Shown here: positions 34,216-42,760 of the stretch, piece after piece
How positions within the stretch are numbered: the stretch's first letter is position 1
How the letters are laid out: each line of letters opens with the position of its first letter
From: Bacteroidota bacterium
GTDB lineage: Bacteria > Bacteroidota > Bacteroidia > Bacteroidales > Porphyromonadaceae
Assembly (NCBI GenBank): GCA_023396255.1
Contig: JAEWWU010000013.1
Coordinates: 186,001 to 250,000 of the forward strand
Direction: 5' to 3'
Length of the DNA: 64,000 bases
Position numbers and translations under genes: made by a program
The notes under the pieces: model-generated
The model's database searches: none
The model's input: only the letters and a program-made list of their open reading frames with translations
Told to the model about the DNA's origin: nothing

Positions 34216-36048
34216 ATGAGTTTGATTAAATACAGTGTACAAGCTTTGTGTTTGTCTCTGCTGTTTTTGCTAGCTTCGTGCCGCAATTCCAATGCTCCCA
34301 TCAGCGAAAAGTCTATAGGACAAGCTTCGGAAGTGAATGTGACTTTGGAGGGAGAAGAGGCTGAAAATTTGCGAGCAATGAGCTTTTTGCTCGATACGAA
34401 GGGACCCGTACTGAAAATGACAGAGGGACCTATGAATTCCGTGGTCGTGATTTCCAACAAAGCCGGCACCAAGAAATACTATGTGGAACTTGTATGGAAT
34501 AAAACTGCGGGAGAAAATCACTTATATGTAAAAAATTTGGAAATAAAAACAGACGTTTTCGGTGTGTCTCTTGCTATGAATACCTCTGAAGAGTGGTATA
34601 TATCCGGTTACGTTGGTGGAACATTCGACAAGCAAACCAAACACGTAAGCTTTAAGCCCAACAATACAAAACTGCAAGCCGTAACAGTGGGAGGACAAGT
34701 GCAGAAATCTGTTCCGGTCTATTTTCCTTGGATTCGGCTGGATGTGAAGCAAGTAGGAAGTAAACTGTATGCCAGCACTCCGAAGGACAGAAAAATCAGC
34801 TTTGCTGCTATGGGGATGCTTATGCGGGTTGAGCTAAAAAATGCGATGGATTATACGACACGCGTTAAGAGTATTACTTACCAAAGCAATGTACTGAGAA
34901 CCGGAGAGGGGTATTATGATTTGAATACACTACCAGCTGTGGGAGCCACAACCCTTCCCGAATGGAAATCTCTGTCCGACCAGGAGCCTACATACACGTT
35001 CGTGGATGAGGATGGGACTACTGCTCTTGTTCCCGAAATGCAGGGAAATACTACCTATAACAAATATTTTCTTGTGTGGGGAGCACCGAGGGCGGCAGCC
35101 CGCCCTGTAACACACGTGTTGGCGAATGCCGTGCGTGTACACAATGGGGTGGAGCAGAAATATCCTCAAATGCAAACTCTCTACATTTGGGGGTCTACCA
35201 ATGTACCTAAAGATGGTACACGTCGTATCTTAAGGACTTCTATTATTCGCCCCAAAATGGCTTTGGAATACTTTGGAGAGGGATATGTGGGGCTAAATCC
35301 CAAGGCGGAAAATCCGGTACATAAGACCACGACTTACGATCAAGGAATAGGTACGTATACCCACGCGCAGATCAATGCTTCCGGTTTTTTGCACGCCAAT
35401 TGGTTTGTGCCGGACGTGCAAGATGCTTGTGGCCTTTTTATGAATGTGGGTGAGTATCTGAAATTTGAGAACCAGGCAACCCCCGGTCCACACCATTCGG
35501 AGCAGTCCATTCGTGTAAATGGGCAAGCAAAACTTTACCGAGATACTTACTGGAATGGGAGTCCTACTATCTATGCTTTGCGTTTCCAAAATACCCAAAA
35601 TACCGATAAATATCAATATTCGGCATTTAGATATACGTTAGAACCGGGTGGGAGTTATCCCTACAACATAAAGGGGATTCGTATCGAAGCCGTATATCTG
35701 GGACCTCACTACAAAGGCAATCTCGAGGATGTGCGTAAGAGTGATTTCTGGAACTTTCATAAAACGGATTATGTGAGTCGATTCTATCCGCCCGTTGTGG
35801 CAGCAGATGCAAGCGGTTCAAAGACGCAGAGATATTTTTATCCTATGACCTGGGTGAGAGGAAGCTCCGGAGGATATAATCACCTTTGTTGGGGATGGGG
35901 AGTGTCTAAAGACAATTTATTGAACGGAGTTTTAATGTCTCCTGTGGCTGTTATTGACCGAACCAAATTACCCTCTCATTATTATTGGGATATCAAAACT
36001 TCGGTGATTCCTGTACAAAGAGCCGGTACGCTTTGGGTGAATAATTGA
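34216..36048 (+). CDS. Large lipoprotein, paralog of the 42761 gene; function unknown
   Basis: 610 residues with lipobox LLFLLASC (Cys near 22). Paralogous along its length to the protein at 42761: shared segments include WNKTAGENHLYVKN / WNKTQGKNHLYVKG, LGMLMRLQL-type / MGMLMRVEL, YIWGSTN, RPKMALEYF and TWVRGS / TWVKGS. The fold appears beta-rich. It could be a fimbrillin-like or other surface subunit, but no signature decides this. Preceded by a duplicated small peptide gene and followed by a terminator at 36081. Confidence 0.72.
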   Translation: MSLIKYSVQALCLSLLFLLASCRNSNAPISEKSIGQASEVNVTLEGEEAENLRAMSFLLDTKGPVLKMTEGPMNSVVVISNKAGTKKYYVELVWNKTAGENHLYVKNLEIKTDVFGVSLAMNTSEEWYISGYVGGTFDKQTKHVSFKPNNTKLQAVTVGGQVQKSVPVYFPWIRLDVKQVGSKLYASTPKDRKISFAAMGMLMRVELKNAMDYTTRVKSITYQSNVLRTGEGYYDLNTLPAVGATTLPEWKSLSDQEPTYTFVDEDGTTALVPEMQGNTTYNKYFLVWGAPRAAARPVTHVLANAVRVHNGVEQKYPQMQTLYIWGSTNVPKDGTRRILRTSIIRPKMALEYFGEGYVGLNPKAENPVHKTTTYDQGIGTYTHAQINASGFLHANWFVPDVQDACGLFMNVGEYLKFENQATPGPHHSEQSIRVNGQAKLYRDTYWNGSPTIYALRFQNTQNTDKYQYSAFRYTLEPGGSYPYNIKGIRIEAVYLGPHYKGNLEDVRKSDFWNFHKTDYVSRFYPPVVAADASGSKTQRYFYPMTWVRGSSGGYNHLCWGWGVSKDNLLNGVLMSPVAVIDRTKLPSHYYWDIKTSVIPVQRAGTLWVNN

Positions 36049-36080
36049 TACTTGCGAAAACAATACTTTAACCTGAAGAG

Positions 36081-36124
36081 GAACAGTGCTGTTGTCCAAT
36101 TCGGCAGTGGTGCTGTTCTTTTTT
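36081..36124 (+). terminator. Terminator after the large lipoprotein
   Basis: GAACAG at 36081-36086 pairs with CTGTTC at 36113-36118, with weaker inner pairing, followed by TTTTTT. It lies 32 bases after the stop codon. Confidence 0.65.
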
Positions 36125-36260
36125 GTGCACTCCGGAGAAGTATGACATTTTGTGCAATTCCTTGCTCTGTTGAGGGAGATGATATTCTGGTAAAAGCACC
36201 ATTTGAAGACCGTATTCCTCTTCAAACCAGGCATTAAGTATTTCTCTTTTTGGAACAAAA

Positions 36261-36291
36261 TTTGTCGCTTTGCAAAATTAGATTATCTTTG
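36261..36291 (+). promoter_or_regulatory. Promoter for the M16 peptidase gene
   Basis: TTTG at 36261-36264, a 19-base spacer and TATCTTTG at 36284-36291: an exact Bacteroidetes-type promoter. The start codon is about 140 bases farther on, so the leader is long. The region 36125-36435 otherwise holds no gene. Confidence 0.68.
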
Positions 36292-36435
36292 CGCAGGTGT
36301 ATGGCTTATGCCATACAGTAAAGAACCCTTTGAGAATAAAGAAAAGGACTCGGATGGAACTGAATTCCGGGGTGTGTTTTTCTCAAAGAGGTTCGGTTTG
36401 GAGTATATTGTATATTTTATAACAAATAAATTGAG

Positions 36436-39285
36436 ATGATGACACTGAAAAAAATTACCGCCGTAGCGGTGTTTGTCTTGGCGCTTGTGGCTCCCAAAGC
36501 CCTTTTTGCTCAAGATATGATGCAGCAGCCGTTGCCTATTGACCCTCAGGTCAAAACCGGCAAGTTGGCCAACGGGCTTACTTATTTTATTCGTAAGAAT
36601 GCTCAGCCCAAAGAACGTGCAGAGTTTTACATTGCGCAACGTGTAGGTTCTATTTTGGAGCAAGAGCCCCAAAGGGGATTGGCTCACTTCTTGGAACATA
36701 TGTGTTTCAACGGAACCAAGAACTTCCCCGATAAGGGAATCATTAACTACCTCGAAACCATAGGGGTTAAGTTCGGTTATAACCTCAATGCTTACACCGG
36801 TATTGACGAAACCGTTTACACCATTATGGAGGTACCTACCACTCGTCAGGGAATCATAGACTCTTGTTTGATGATTTTGCACGATTGGAGCGGTTTTGTA
36901 ACTCTGGCTGATGAAGAAATCGACAAAGAACGCGGAGTTATCCACGAAGAGTGGCGCCAAGGACAAAAGGCCAATATGCGTATGATTGAACAAGTTCTTC
37001 CTCGCATTTATCCGAATAACGTTTATGGCCAGCGTTTGCCGATTGGTTTGATGTCTGTGGTAGACAACTTCAAATACCAAGAATTGCGCGATTATTACCA
37101 TAAGTGGTATCGTCCGGACTTGCAAGCCATTATCGTTGTGGGAGATATAGATCCCGATAAAGTTGAGGCCGACATTAAACGTATCTTCAGCGACATTCCG
37201 ACCCCGGTTAATCCTGCCGAACGTGTTTATTTCCCGGTAGAAGACAACGATGAACCCATTGTGGCTATGGCCTATGACAAGGAAGCTACTGCAACGAGCT
37301 TGTCTATTATGTACAAGTTCGATCCGCTACCCAGAGAACTCAAGGGTACGGTAATGGGTGTTTTGCAAGACTATGCAGAGTCGGCCATCAACCAAATGAT
37401 CAACGAACGTTTCCAAGAAATCCTCAACAAGCCCAATGCTCCTTTCTTGGATGCCAGCGGATATGTTAGCAATTTCTTCCTTGCAACGACCAAGAGAGCT
37501 GTTTCATTCGATGCAACGGCTCGCGAAGGGCAGTTGGATTTGGCTACCAAAGCTTTGGTTGCTGAGATCGCCAAGATTCGCCAATTCGGGTTTACAGCCG
37601 GGGAATATGAGCGTGCTCGTACCAACATCCTAAAAAGATACGAAAACCTCTTCAACGAACGCGACAAACAGAGAAACAAAACTTATGCTGATGAGTATGT
37701 TTCTTACTTCACCAAGGGAGGTTACATCCCCGGTATCGAAATGGAGAAACAACTTATAGATCAATTGGCTCCCAATATCCCTATCGAGATGATCAACCAA
37801 ATGATCCAAGAAAACATAGGGGACAAGAACACTGTAATTATGGTGATGGCACCAGAAAAAGAAGGTCTCGTGTATCCCACAGAAGCTCAGTTCTTGGCAT
37901 CTTACCGCAACTACCTCAAACAACCGGTGGAAGCCTACAAAGATGTTGTTTCTGACCAAAAGTTGATGGAAAAAGCTCCCAAGAAGGGTTCTATCAAATC
38001 TGAAAAGAAAGGGCAGGAGTTCAATACCACGCTCTTGACATTGAGCAACGGAGCCAAGGTATATGTGAAGAAAACAGACTTCAAGAACAATCAAGTGCTG
38101 TTCCGTATGGCTAAGCCCGGAGGTACACACAAGTTCAATGCACCGGCCGATGTTCAGAATGTTAAGTTCTTTAATGCAGTAAGCGATTTGGGCGGAGTAG
38201 CCGGTTTCGACGCTGTAACTTTGGGCAAGGTGCTTACCGGTCGTAGCATAAGCGTTAATGCAAGTGCTACAGGTACGGATGCCTATATGAGTGGTTCTTC
38301 TACGGTAGAGGATTTGGAAACATTCTTCCAATTGCTCTATTTGCAAGTGACACAGAACAGAAAAGATAATGATGCCTTTAAGGCTTTCATCGAAAAGCAA
38401 ACAGAGGCTATTAAGAACAACGAATCCAATCCTATGAAGAGCTTCTCGGATTCTGTCATCTATGCCCTCTACAACAATGCTCCTTCCCATATGTCTCCTC
38501 GCGTAGAAGACTTGAAGAAGATAAACTATAACCGTGTTATGGAGATGTACAACGATATCTTCTCCGATATGCACGATGCTACTTTCTTCTTCATCGGTAA
38601 TGTTGATGTTGAAACACTCAAACCGTTGTTGGAAACTTACGTAGCTTCTCTTCCTGCCAAGAAACGTACCAATGATCGTTTCCTCAACCGTGAGGTAGCT
38701 ATTCGCAAGAGTCCTCTTTCTATCGACTTTAAGGCCGATTTGGCAACACCTACGGCTACTGTATTCGATGCCTTTACCGGAACAATGGACTATACACTCA
38801 AGAACGATCTCTTGATGGAAATCTTCTCCGCTGTGTTGGATCAAGTATATATGGAAACCGTACGTGAGCAAGAAGGTGGAACCTATGGGGTAAATACCGG
38901 CGGTTCTATCGAAGAAAATCCTGCCGGAGAAACCATCTTGCAAATTTTCTTCCAAACGGCTCCCGAAAAGGTGGATCACCTCAATAAGATCATCTACCGC
39001 GAGCTTGATAAGCTGATTGCTGAAGGTCCTAACAAAGAGTTCTTCGACAAGACTATCGAAAATATGAAGAAGCAGTATCAAGAAGATACGCACCAAAATG
39101 GCTATTGGTTGGGTGCTATGGTAAACAAGTTCTATCGCAACAAGGATTTTGTTTCTCAGTATGAAGCTACCCTCAGCTCTATCAAACCTGCCGATGTTCA
39201 AGAGTTTGCCAAAAAGTTGGTTCAACAAAAGAATAAGATTGAGGTGATTGTTCGTTCTACCAAAACGGAACAAGACGCTAAGTAG
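36436..39285 (+). CDS. M16-family zinc metallopeptidase
   Basis: 949 residues with a signal peptide (cut near ALFAQD, residue 26), so it is periplasmic or outer-membrane associated. The inverted zinc motif HFLEH has H84, E87 and H88, and the third ligand is E165 in DKERGVIHEE, exactly 77 residues after H88 as in pitrilysin. The protein has two M16 halves (about 35-470 and 500-945), with only the first catalytic. PqqL-like peptidases of this kind degrade peptides in the periplasm, fitting the nearby oligopeptide importer. ATG 36436 and ATG 36439 are both possible starts. Confidence 0.92.
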   Translation: MMTLKKITAVAVFVLALVAPKALFAQDMMQQPLPIDPQVKTGKLANGLTYFIRKNAQPKERAEFYIAQRVGSILEQEPQRGLAHFLEHMCFNGTKNFPDKGIINYLETIGVKFGYNLNAYTGIDETVYTIMEVPTTRQGIIDSCLMILHDWSGFVTLADEEIDKERGVIHEEWRQGQKANMRMIEQVLPRIYPNNVYGQRLPIGLMSVVDNFKYQELRDYYHKWYRPDLQAIIVVGDIDPDKVEADIKRIFSDIPTPVNPAERVYFPVEDNDEPIVAMAYDKEATATSLSIMYKFDPLPRELKGTVMGVLQDYAESAINQMINERFQEILNKPNAPFLDASGYVSNFFLATTKRAVSFDATAREGQLDLATKALVAEIAKIRQFGFTAGEYERARTNILKRYENLFNERDKQRNKTYADEYVSYFTKGGYIPGIEMEKQLIDQLAPNIPIEMINQMIQENIGDKNTVIMVMAPEKEGLVYPTEAQFLASYRNYLKQPVEAYKDVVSDQKLMEKAPKKGSIKSEKKGQEFNTTLLTLSNGAKVYVKKTDFKNNQVLFRMAKPGGTHKFNAPADVQNVKFFNAVSDLGGVAGFDAVTLGKVLTGRSISVNASATGTDAYMSGSSTVEDLETFFQLLYLQVTQNRKDNDAFKAFIEKQTEAIKNNESNPMKSFSDSVIYALYNNAPSHMSPRVEDLKKINYNRVMEMYNDIFSDMHDATFFFIGNVDVETLKPLLETYVASLPAKKRTNDRFLNREVAIRKSPLSIDFKADLATPTATVFDAFTGTMDYTLKNDLLMEIFSAVLDQVYMETVREQEGGTYGVNTGGSIEENPAGETILQIFFQTAPEKVDHLNKIIYRELDKLIAEGPNKEFFDKTIENMKKQYQEDTHQNGYWLGAMVNKFYRNKDFVSQYEATLSSIKPADVQEFAKKLVQQKNKIEVIVRSTKTEQDAK

Positions 39286-39335
39286 AAGAGAGCTCTTGCC
39301 CAGTAGGTAAAAATAATTTTACCAAAGGGGTACCG

Positions 39336-39382
39336 GCGGTCGCAATGCAAGCAAAGAGCTTTGTATTGTGACCGCTTTTTTT
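39336..39382 (+). terminator. Terminator of the M16 peptidase gene
   Basis: GCGGTC at 39336-39341 pairs with GACCGC at 39370-39375, extended by CAAT/ATTG, and is followed by a T run. Confidence 0.78.
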
Positions 39383-39488
39383 GTCTCTTTCTGAGGGCGA
39401 AAAAGAATCTGTTTAGTCTTTTATAGAGCTTTGCTTTGAACTAAAGAGGGATAGTTCTCCAATAAATAGTTTTTCTCGGTCAGAAATC

Positions 39489-39519
39489 TTTGTCAACTGG
39501 TTTTTATGCCATATCTTTG
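39489..39519 (+). promoter_or_regulatory. Promoter for gdhA
   Basis: TTTG at 39489-39492, 19-base spacer, TATCTTTG at 39512-39519; the start codon is 35 bases downstream. Confidence 0.78.
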
Positions 39520-39553
39520 CCGGAGTATTGTTAGTCGATATAAATAATTCGCT

Positions 39554-40897
39554 ATGAAAACTAATGAAATTCTCGCCAAATTGGAGGCTAAACACCCGGG
39601 CGAAAAAGAGTATCTACAAGCCGTAGAAGAAGTGTTGCACTCTATCGAAGAGGTTTACAACCAACACCCAGAGTTTGAAAAAGCAAAGATCGTAGAACGT
39701 ATCGTAGAACCCGATCGCGTATTTACGTTCCGTGTATCTTGGGTAGATGACCAAGGTCAGGTACAAACCAACCTCGGGTATCGTGTACAGTTCAACTCTG
39801 CCATTGGCCCGTACAAGGGAGGACTTCGTTTCCACCCGGCTGTAAACGTTTCTATGTTGAAATTCCTCGGGTTTGAACAAACTTTCAAAAACGCCCTCAC
39901 CACGCTTCCTATGGGTGGAGGTAAGGGAGGTTCTGACTTCGATCCAATTGGTAAGTCTGATGCCGAAATTATGCGTTTCTGCCAAGCCTTTATGTGGGAA
40001 TTGTGGCGTTGCATAGGTCCGGATCAAGACGTTCCGGCTGGTGACGTTGGTGTAGGTGGTCGTGAAATCGGCTATATGTTTGGTATGTATACCAAGCTTG
40101 CTCGCCAATACAACACAGGGGTGCTTACCGGTAAGGGAGCTAACTGGGGAGGTTCTATCCTTCGTCCCGAAGCTACCGGTTACGGTGCTCTTTACTTCAC
40201 GGAACACGTTTTGGCTAAAGCCGGAAAAGATCTCAAAGGCAAAACAATTGCTGTTTCCGGGTTCGGTAACGTGGCTTGGGGTGCTGCTCAAAAGGCTAAG
40301 GAATTGGGTGCTAAGGTTATTGCTATTTCTGGTCCCGATGGAGTATGCCACATCCCCAATGGCTTGACCGACGAAATGATCGACTATATGCTCGAAATGC
40401 GTTCTTCTAACCGCAACAAAGTACAAGATATGGCAGACAAATATCCTGCACAAGCTACTTTTACAGCCGGTAAGAAGGCTTGGAGCATTAAGTGCGATAT
40501 TGCTCTTCCTTGTGCTTTCCAAAACGAACTTAACGGAGATGATGCCAAAGAACTTTTGGCCAACGGTACGTGGTGCTGCTGCGAAGTTTCTAATATGGGT
40601 TGTACTCCCGAAGCTATCAAAACATTCCAAGATGCAGGCATTCTCTTCGCTCCCGGTAAGGCTGTTAATGCCGGTGGGGTAGCTACTTCTGGTTTGGAAA
40701 TGACTCAAAACGCTATGCACCTCGGTTGGGCTGGAGAAGAAGTTGATGCTAAGCTCCACTTCATTATGGAAAGCATCCACTCTGCTTGTGTTAAGTATGG
40801 TACACAGCCCGATGGTTCTGTAGACTATGTTAAGGGAGCCAATATTGCCGGCTTTATGAAGGTGGCTCAGGCTATGCTCGAACAGGGTATCTGCTAA
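39554..40897 (+). CDS. gdhA: NADP-type glutamate dehydrogenase
   Basis: 447 residues, the length of hexameric class I enzymes. It interconverts glutamate and 2-oxoglutarate plus ammonia. Motifs: substrate-site GPYKGGLRFHP (85-95), catalytic lysine K124 in PMGGGKGGSDFDP, and the Rossmann dinucleotide motif SGFGNVA with G236, G238 and A241. Whether NADP or NAD is used is not read directly; the overall type fits GdhA. In an amino-acid fermenter it probably works in catabolism. It has its own promoter and terminator, so is monocistronic; codon use is strongly biased, suggesting high expression. Confidence 0.95.
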   Translation: MKTNEILAKLEAKHPGEKEYLQAVEEVLHSIEEVYNQHPEFEKAKIVERIVEPDRVFTFRVSWVDDQGQVQTNLGYRVQFNSAIGPYKGGLRFHPAVNVSMLKFLGFEQTFKNALTTLPMGGGKGGSDFDPIGKSDAEIMRFCQAFMWELWRCIGPDQDVPAGDVGVGGREIGYMFGMYTKLARQYNTGVLTGKGANWGGSILRPEATGYGALYFTEHVLAKAGKDLKGKTIAVSGFGNVAWGAAQKAKELGAKVIAISGPDGVCHIPNGLTDEMIDYMLEMRSSNRNKVQDMADKYPAQATFTAGKKAWSIKCDIALPCAFQNELNGDDAKELLANGTWCCCEVSNMGCTPEAIKTFQDAGILFAPGKAVNAGGVATSGLEMTQNAMHLGWAGEEVDAKLHFIMESIHSACVKYGTQPDGSVDYVKGANIAGFMKVAQAMLEQGIC

Positions 40898-40964
40898 AAA
40901 GAAGAGGTCACAATTGTCTCTCTGTTGCCTATTGGCAAGGGGGATATTGCTCCTAAATATATCA

Positions 40965-41002
40965 AGAGGGATTCGGAGACAACTCCGAGTCCCTCTCTTT
41001 TT
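40965..41002 (+). terminator. Terminator of gdhA
   Basis: AGAGGGA(T)TCGGAG from 40965 pairs with CTCCGAG(T)CCCTCT ending 40997, a near-perfect long stem with a 4-base loop, followed by TTTTT. Confidence 0.9.
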
Positions 41003-41150
41003 ATTGTATTTCTAAGTCGTCTGTATGAGCCTCTTAATGTTTTTGGGAGGTGGTATCGGAGCTGTTGTATGGTGTCAGGGGATGGAGGTCGGGTATCTGC
41101 GAATTATTCTTCAATAGTTAGGCGAGTTTGTCGGGGCCGGTTCTATCTAT

Positions 41151-41345
41151 TCCTCCGGTTTTGCTTATCGTCTACTACAATCCATATTTGTCTGCAATAC
41201 TATTATAGGATATTCATTCGCTGTATGTGATTTGTGTGACGAGGTTGTACGTTTGGATTCCTTTGTTTTTGCTTGCTGTCTGCTACAATCTGCATCTATC
41301 TCTACTCATCTATTGAAAACTAATTCATTGCGTGTGACTTATAAA
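41151..41345. repeat. Degenerate direct repeat, ~80 bp units
   Basis: The segment from about 41158 (TTTTGCTTATCGTCTACTACAA) recurs from about 41268 as a diverged copy (TTTTGCTTGCTGTCTGCTACAA), each ending near ATTCATTCGC / ATTCATTGCG and GTATGTGA / GTGTGACT. No gene recognised here. Confidence 0.45.
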
Positions 41346-41354
41346 TTTTGATTT

Positions 41355-41455
41355 CTTCGGACGGAATAAAAGTTAGTAGGGAATTACCGAAAACTAGTTC
41401 CTTGTAAACGGTGAGTTGGTAGGGAGCTAATCAGCAAGTTTGAGAGATATAATTG
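41355..41455. repeat. Dispersed intergenic repeat, copy D
   Basis: Leader word GGACGGAA at 41359-41366, box 1 AGGGAATTA at 41378-41386, box 2 CTAGTTCCTT at 41394-41403 (diverged), and box 3 AGGGAGCTAAT at 41421-41431. Confidence 0.75.
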
Positions 41456-41491
41456 TTTCTCAATTTGAGAGAAAAGTGAAGTAGAGGAAAT

Positions 41492-41535
41492 AAAAAAACG
41501 CTTCGAATGGGAAACGAGAAAACCATTCGAAGCGT
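41492..41535 (-). terminator. Terminator of ferritin gene (minus strand)
   Basis: CGCTTCGAATGG at 41499-41510 is the exact reverse complement of CCATTCGAAGCG at 41523-41534; on the minus strand the stem is followed by seven T (complement of 41492-41498). Confidence 0.88.
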
Positions 41536-41595
41536 ATATTGGGTTAAAGTTGGGCAAAACGAATCAGTGGTCCTTTTACCCGGTGATGATAACTC

Positions 41596-42078
41596 TTAGG
41601 CTTTTGCCAACTCTTCGTCCAAGAAGATGAGGCTTTGCTCTTTGGAGAGGTTGATGCGATCAATAATGCCACTGGCAGTGTCTTCTTCTTCCACCTGCTC
41701 GCGGATATATTTCCAGAAAAAGTCTTGAGAGGCCATATCCCCCTCTTTGGACGCCAAGTGTACCATTTCTTCGATCTTTGACGTAACCAAGCATTCGTGT
41801 TCGTATACTTGTGTAAAGAGCTCGGCAACGGTTCCAAATTCGGTAGGAACTTCAGCCAAAGGAAGAATGGTTACTCTACCCCCACGACGGTTTACAAAGT
41901 CCATCATATCATAGGCGTGTTCCATCTCTTCTTTAGATTGGCGCATCATCCATTTTGCCATACCTGCGTAACCTTTCTGTTGTAGATACATAGACATAGA
42001 AAGGTAGAGATTAGAAGACCACATTTCCAAATTGATTTGCTTGTCGATAGCGATATTTACTGCTTCCCTTATTTTCAT
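41596..42078 (-). CDS. ftnA: Ferritin (non-haem, FtnA type)
   Basis: 160 residues. Stores iron in a 24-subunit cage and protects against oxidative damage. The ferroxidase ligands are all present: E18, E51 and H54 (EEMEHA), E95 (VYEHEC) and Q128 (REQVEEE), the E-ExxH-E-Q set of bacterial FtnA. Four-helix pattern and length are those of complete proteins. It is the only intact gene on the minus strand between 20238 and the right end, transcribed alone, with its own promoter and terminator. Confidence 0.96.
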   Translation of the reverse strand: MKIREAVNIAIDKQINLEMWSSNLYLSMSMYLQQKGYAGMAKWMMRQSKEEMEHAYDMMDFVNRRGGRVTILPLAEVPTEFGTVAELFTQVYEHECLVTSKIEEMVHLASKEGDMASQDFFWKYIREQVEEEDTASGIIDRINLSKEQSLIFLDEELAKA

Positions 42079-42151
42079 AGCATTATTCTTTTTTGATTGG
42101 TAATACTTTATTTATAAAACATACAGAGCAAGAAAAGGTTCGCCTGCCACA

Positions 42152-42159
42152 CAAAGATA
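42152..42159 (-). promoter_or_regulatory. Promoter -7 box for ferritin
   Basis: On the minus strand TATCTTTG matches TAnnTTTG and lies 73 bases before the ferritin start. The -33 region is not a clear match. Confidence 0.45.
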
Positions 42160-42526
42160 CTCTAAAAAGTTGCTTCTCGCCCTGTCGTACGACGGTGGCT
42201 CTTTGTTATTCTTGGGGGATATGGAACACCAATAGAGAGTGGTACCTCTGAGTTGAATAGCAATATTTATATTCTCTATAATTGGCTAGAAGTAGTTGCC
42301 TTTTTGCGATATATTCTTGTTTTGGTATTGTATATATGAATTATTTCCATTAAAATAGCGCCATAAATTAGTTTTAATCTGGTGTATGAGGAGCATATTA
42401 CCTACAATATGGTATGGTTAAATAGTAAAAGAGATTAGGGGGATTCTGTTTTTTGGATCAGCGAGGTCTTGGAATAATATATCATCAACGAATTGTAGCG
42501 TGGCTACAGTAAATTAACATTTTAAG
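42160..42526. other. Intergenic region, no gene seen
   Basis: Divergent spacer between ferritin and the third small peptide gene. AT-rich, with no dispersed repeat copy and no clear promoter for the downstream gene; I see nothing else in it. Confidence 0.4.
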
Positions 42527-42658
42527 ATGAAGAAAAAGGTATACCAATCTCCGGAGATTCAATGCTTTTGTCTTCAAACGCAGAAGAATGCTCTGGGTGA
42601 GTTCTCAATGCAGGGAACGGTTAGGGGATTTGAGGGAGTGGAGGAGGATGATTTTTGA
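42527..42658 (+). CDS. Small peptide of the KKxYxSP family, copy 3
   Basis: 43 residues, MKKKVYQSPEIQCFCL at the start, then LGEFSMQGTVRGF and a DDF end. It shares with the copies at 33649 and 33996 the KK-x-Y-x-SP-(V/I) start, the F-S-x-x-G-x-V core and an acidic tail. Two cysteines (C13, C15) are unique to this copy. It lies 102 bases upstream of the lipoprotein gene at 42761, whose paralog at 34216 has the same kind of peptide upstream. No signal peptide. Function unknown. Confidence 0.68.
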   Translation: MKKKVYQSPEIQCFCLQTQKNALGEFSMQGTVRGFEGVEEDDF

Positions 42659-42760
42659 TTTCGAAGCTCAAGTTAATGACGGGGAGGTACAACACGTGGC
42701 AGGCTTAGCAAGTACCTCTTGATTAGCAATTTATTTTACGCATCAATCAAAGAATTTTTT

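Noticed and set aside
37630..39273. 547-codon open frame on the minus strand
   Set aside because: It is antisense to the M16 peptidase gene, which has clear zinc motifs; long antisense frames arise from codon bias in highly biased genes. The translation has no recognisable domain.
39614..40780. 388-codon open frame on the minus strand
   Set aside because: Antisense to gdhA; same codon-bias explanation, no family resemblance.
40925..41230. 101-codon frame after gdhA
   Set aside because: It spans the strong gdhA terminator, and its composition is cysteine- and serine-rich without similarity to anything recognised.
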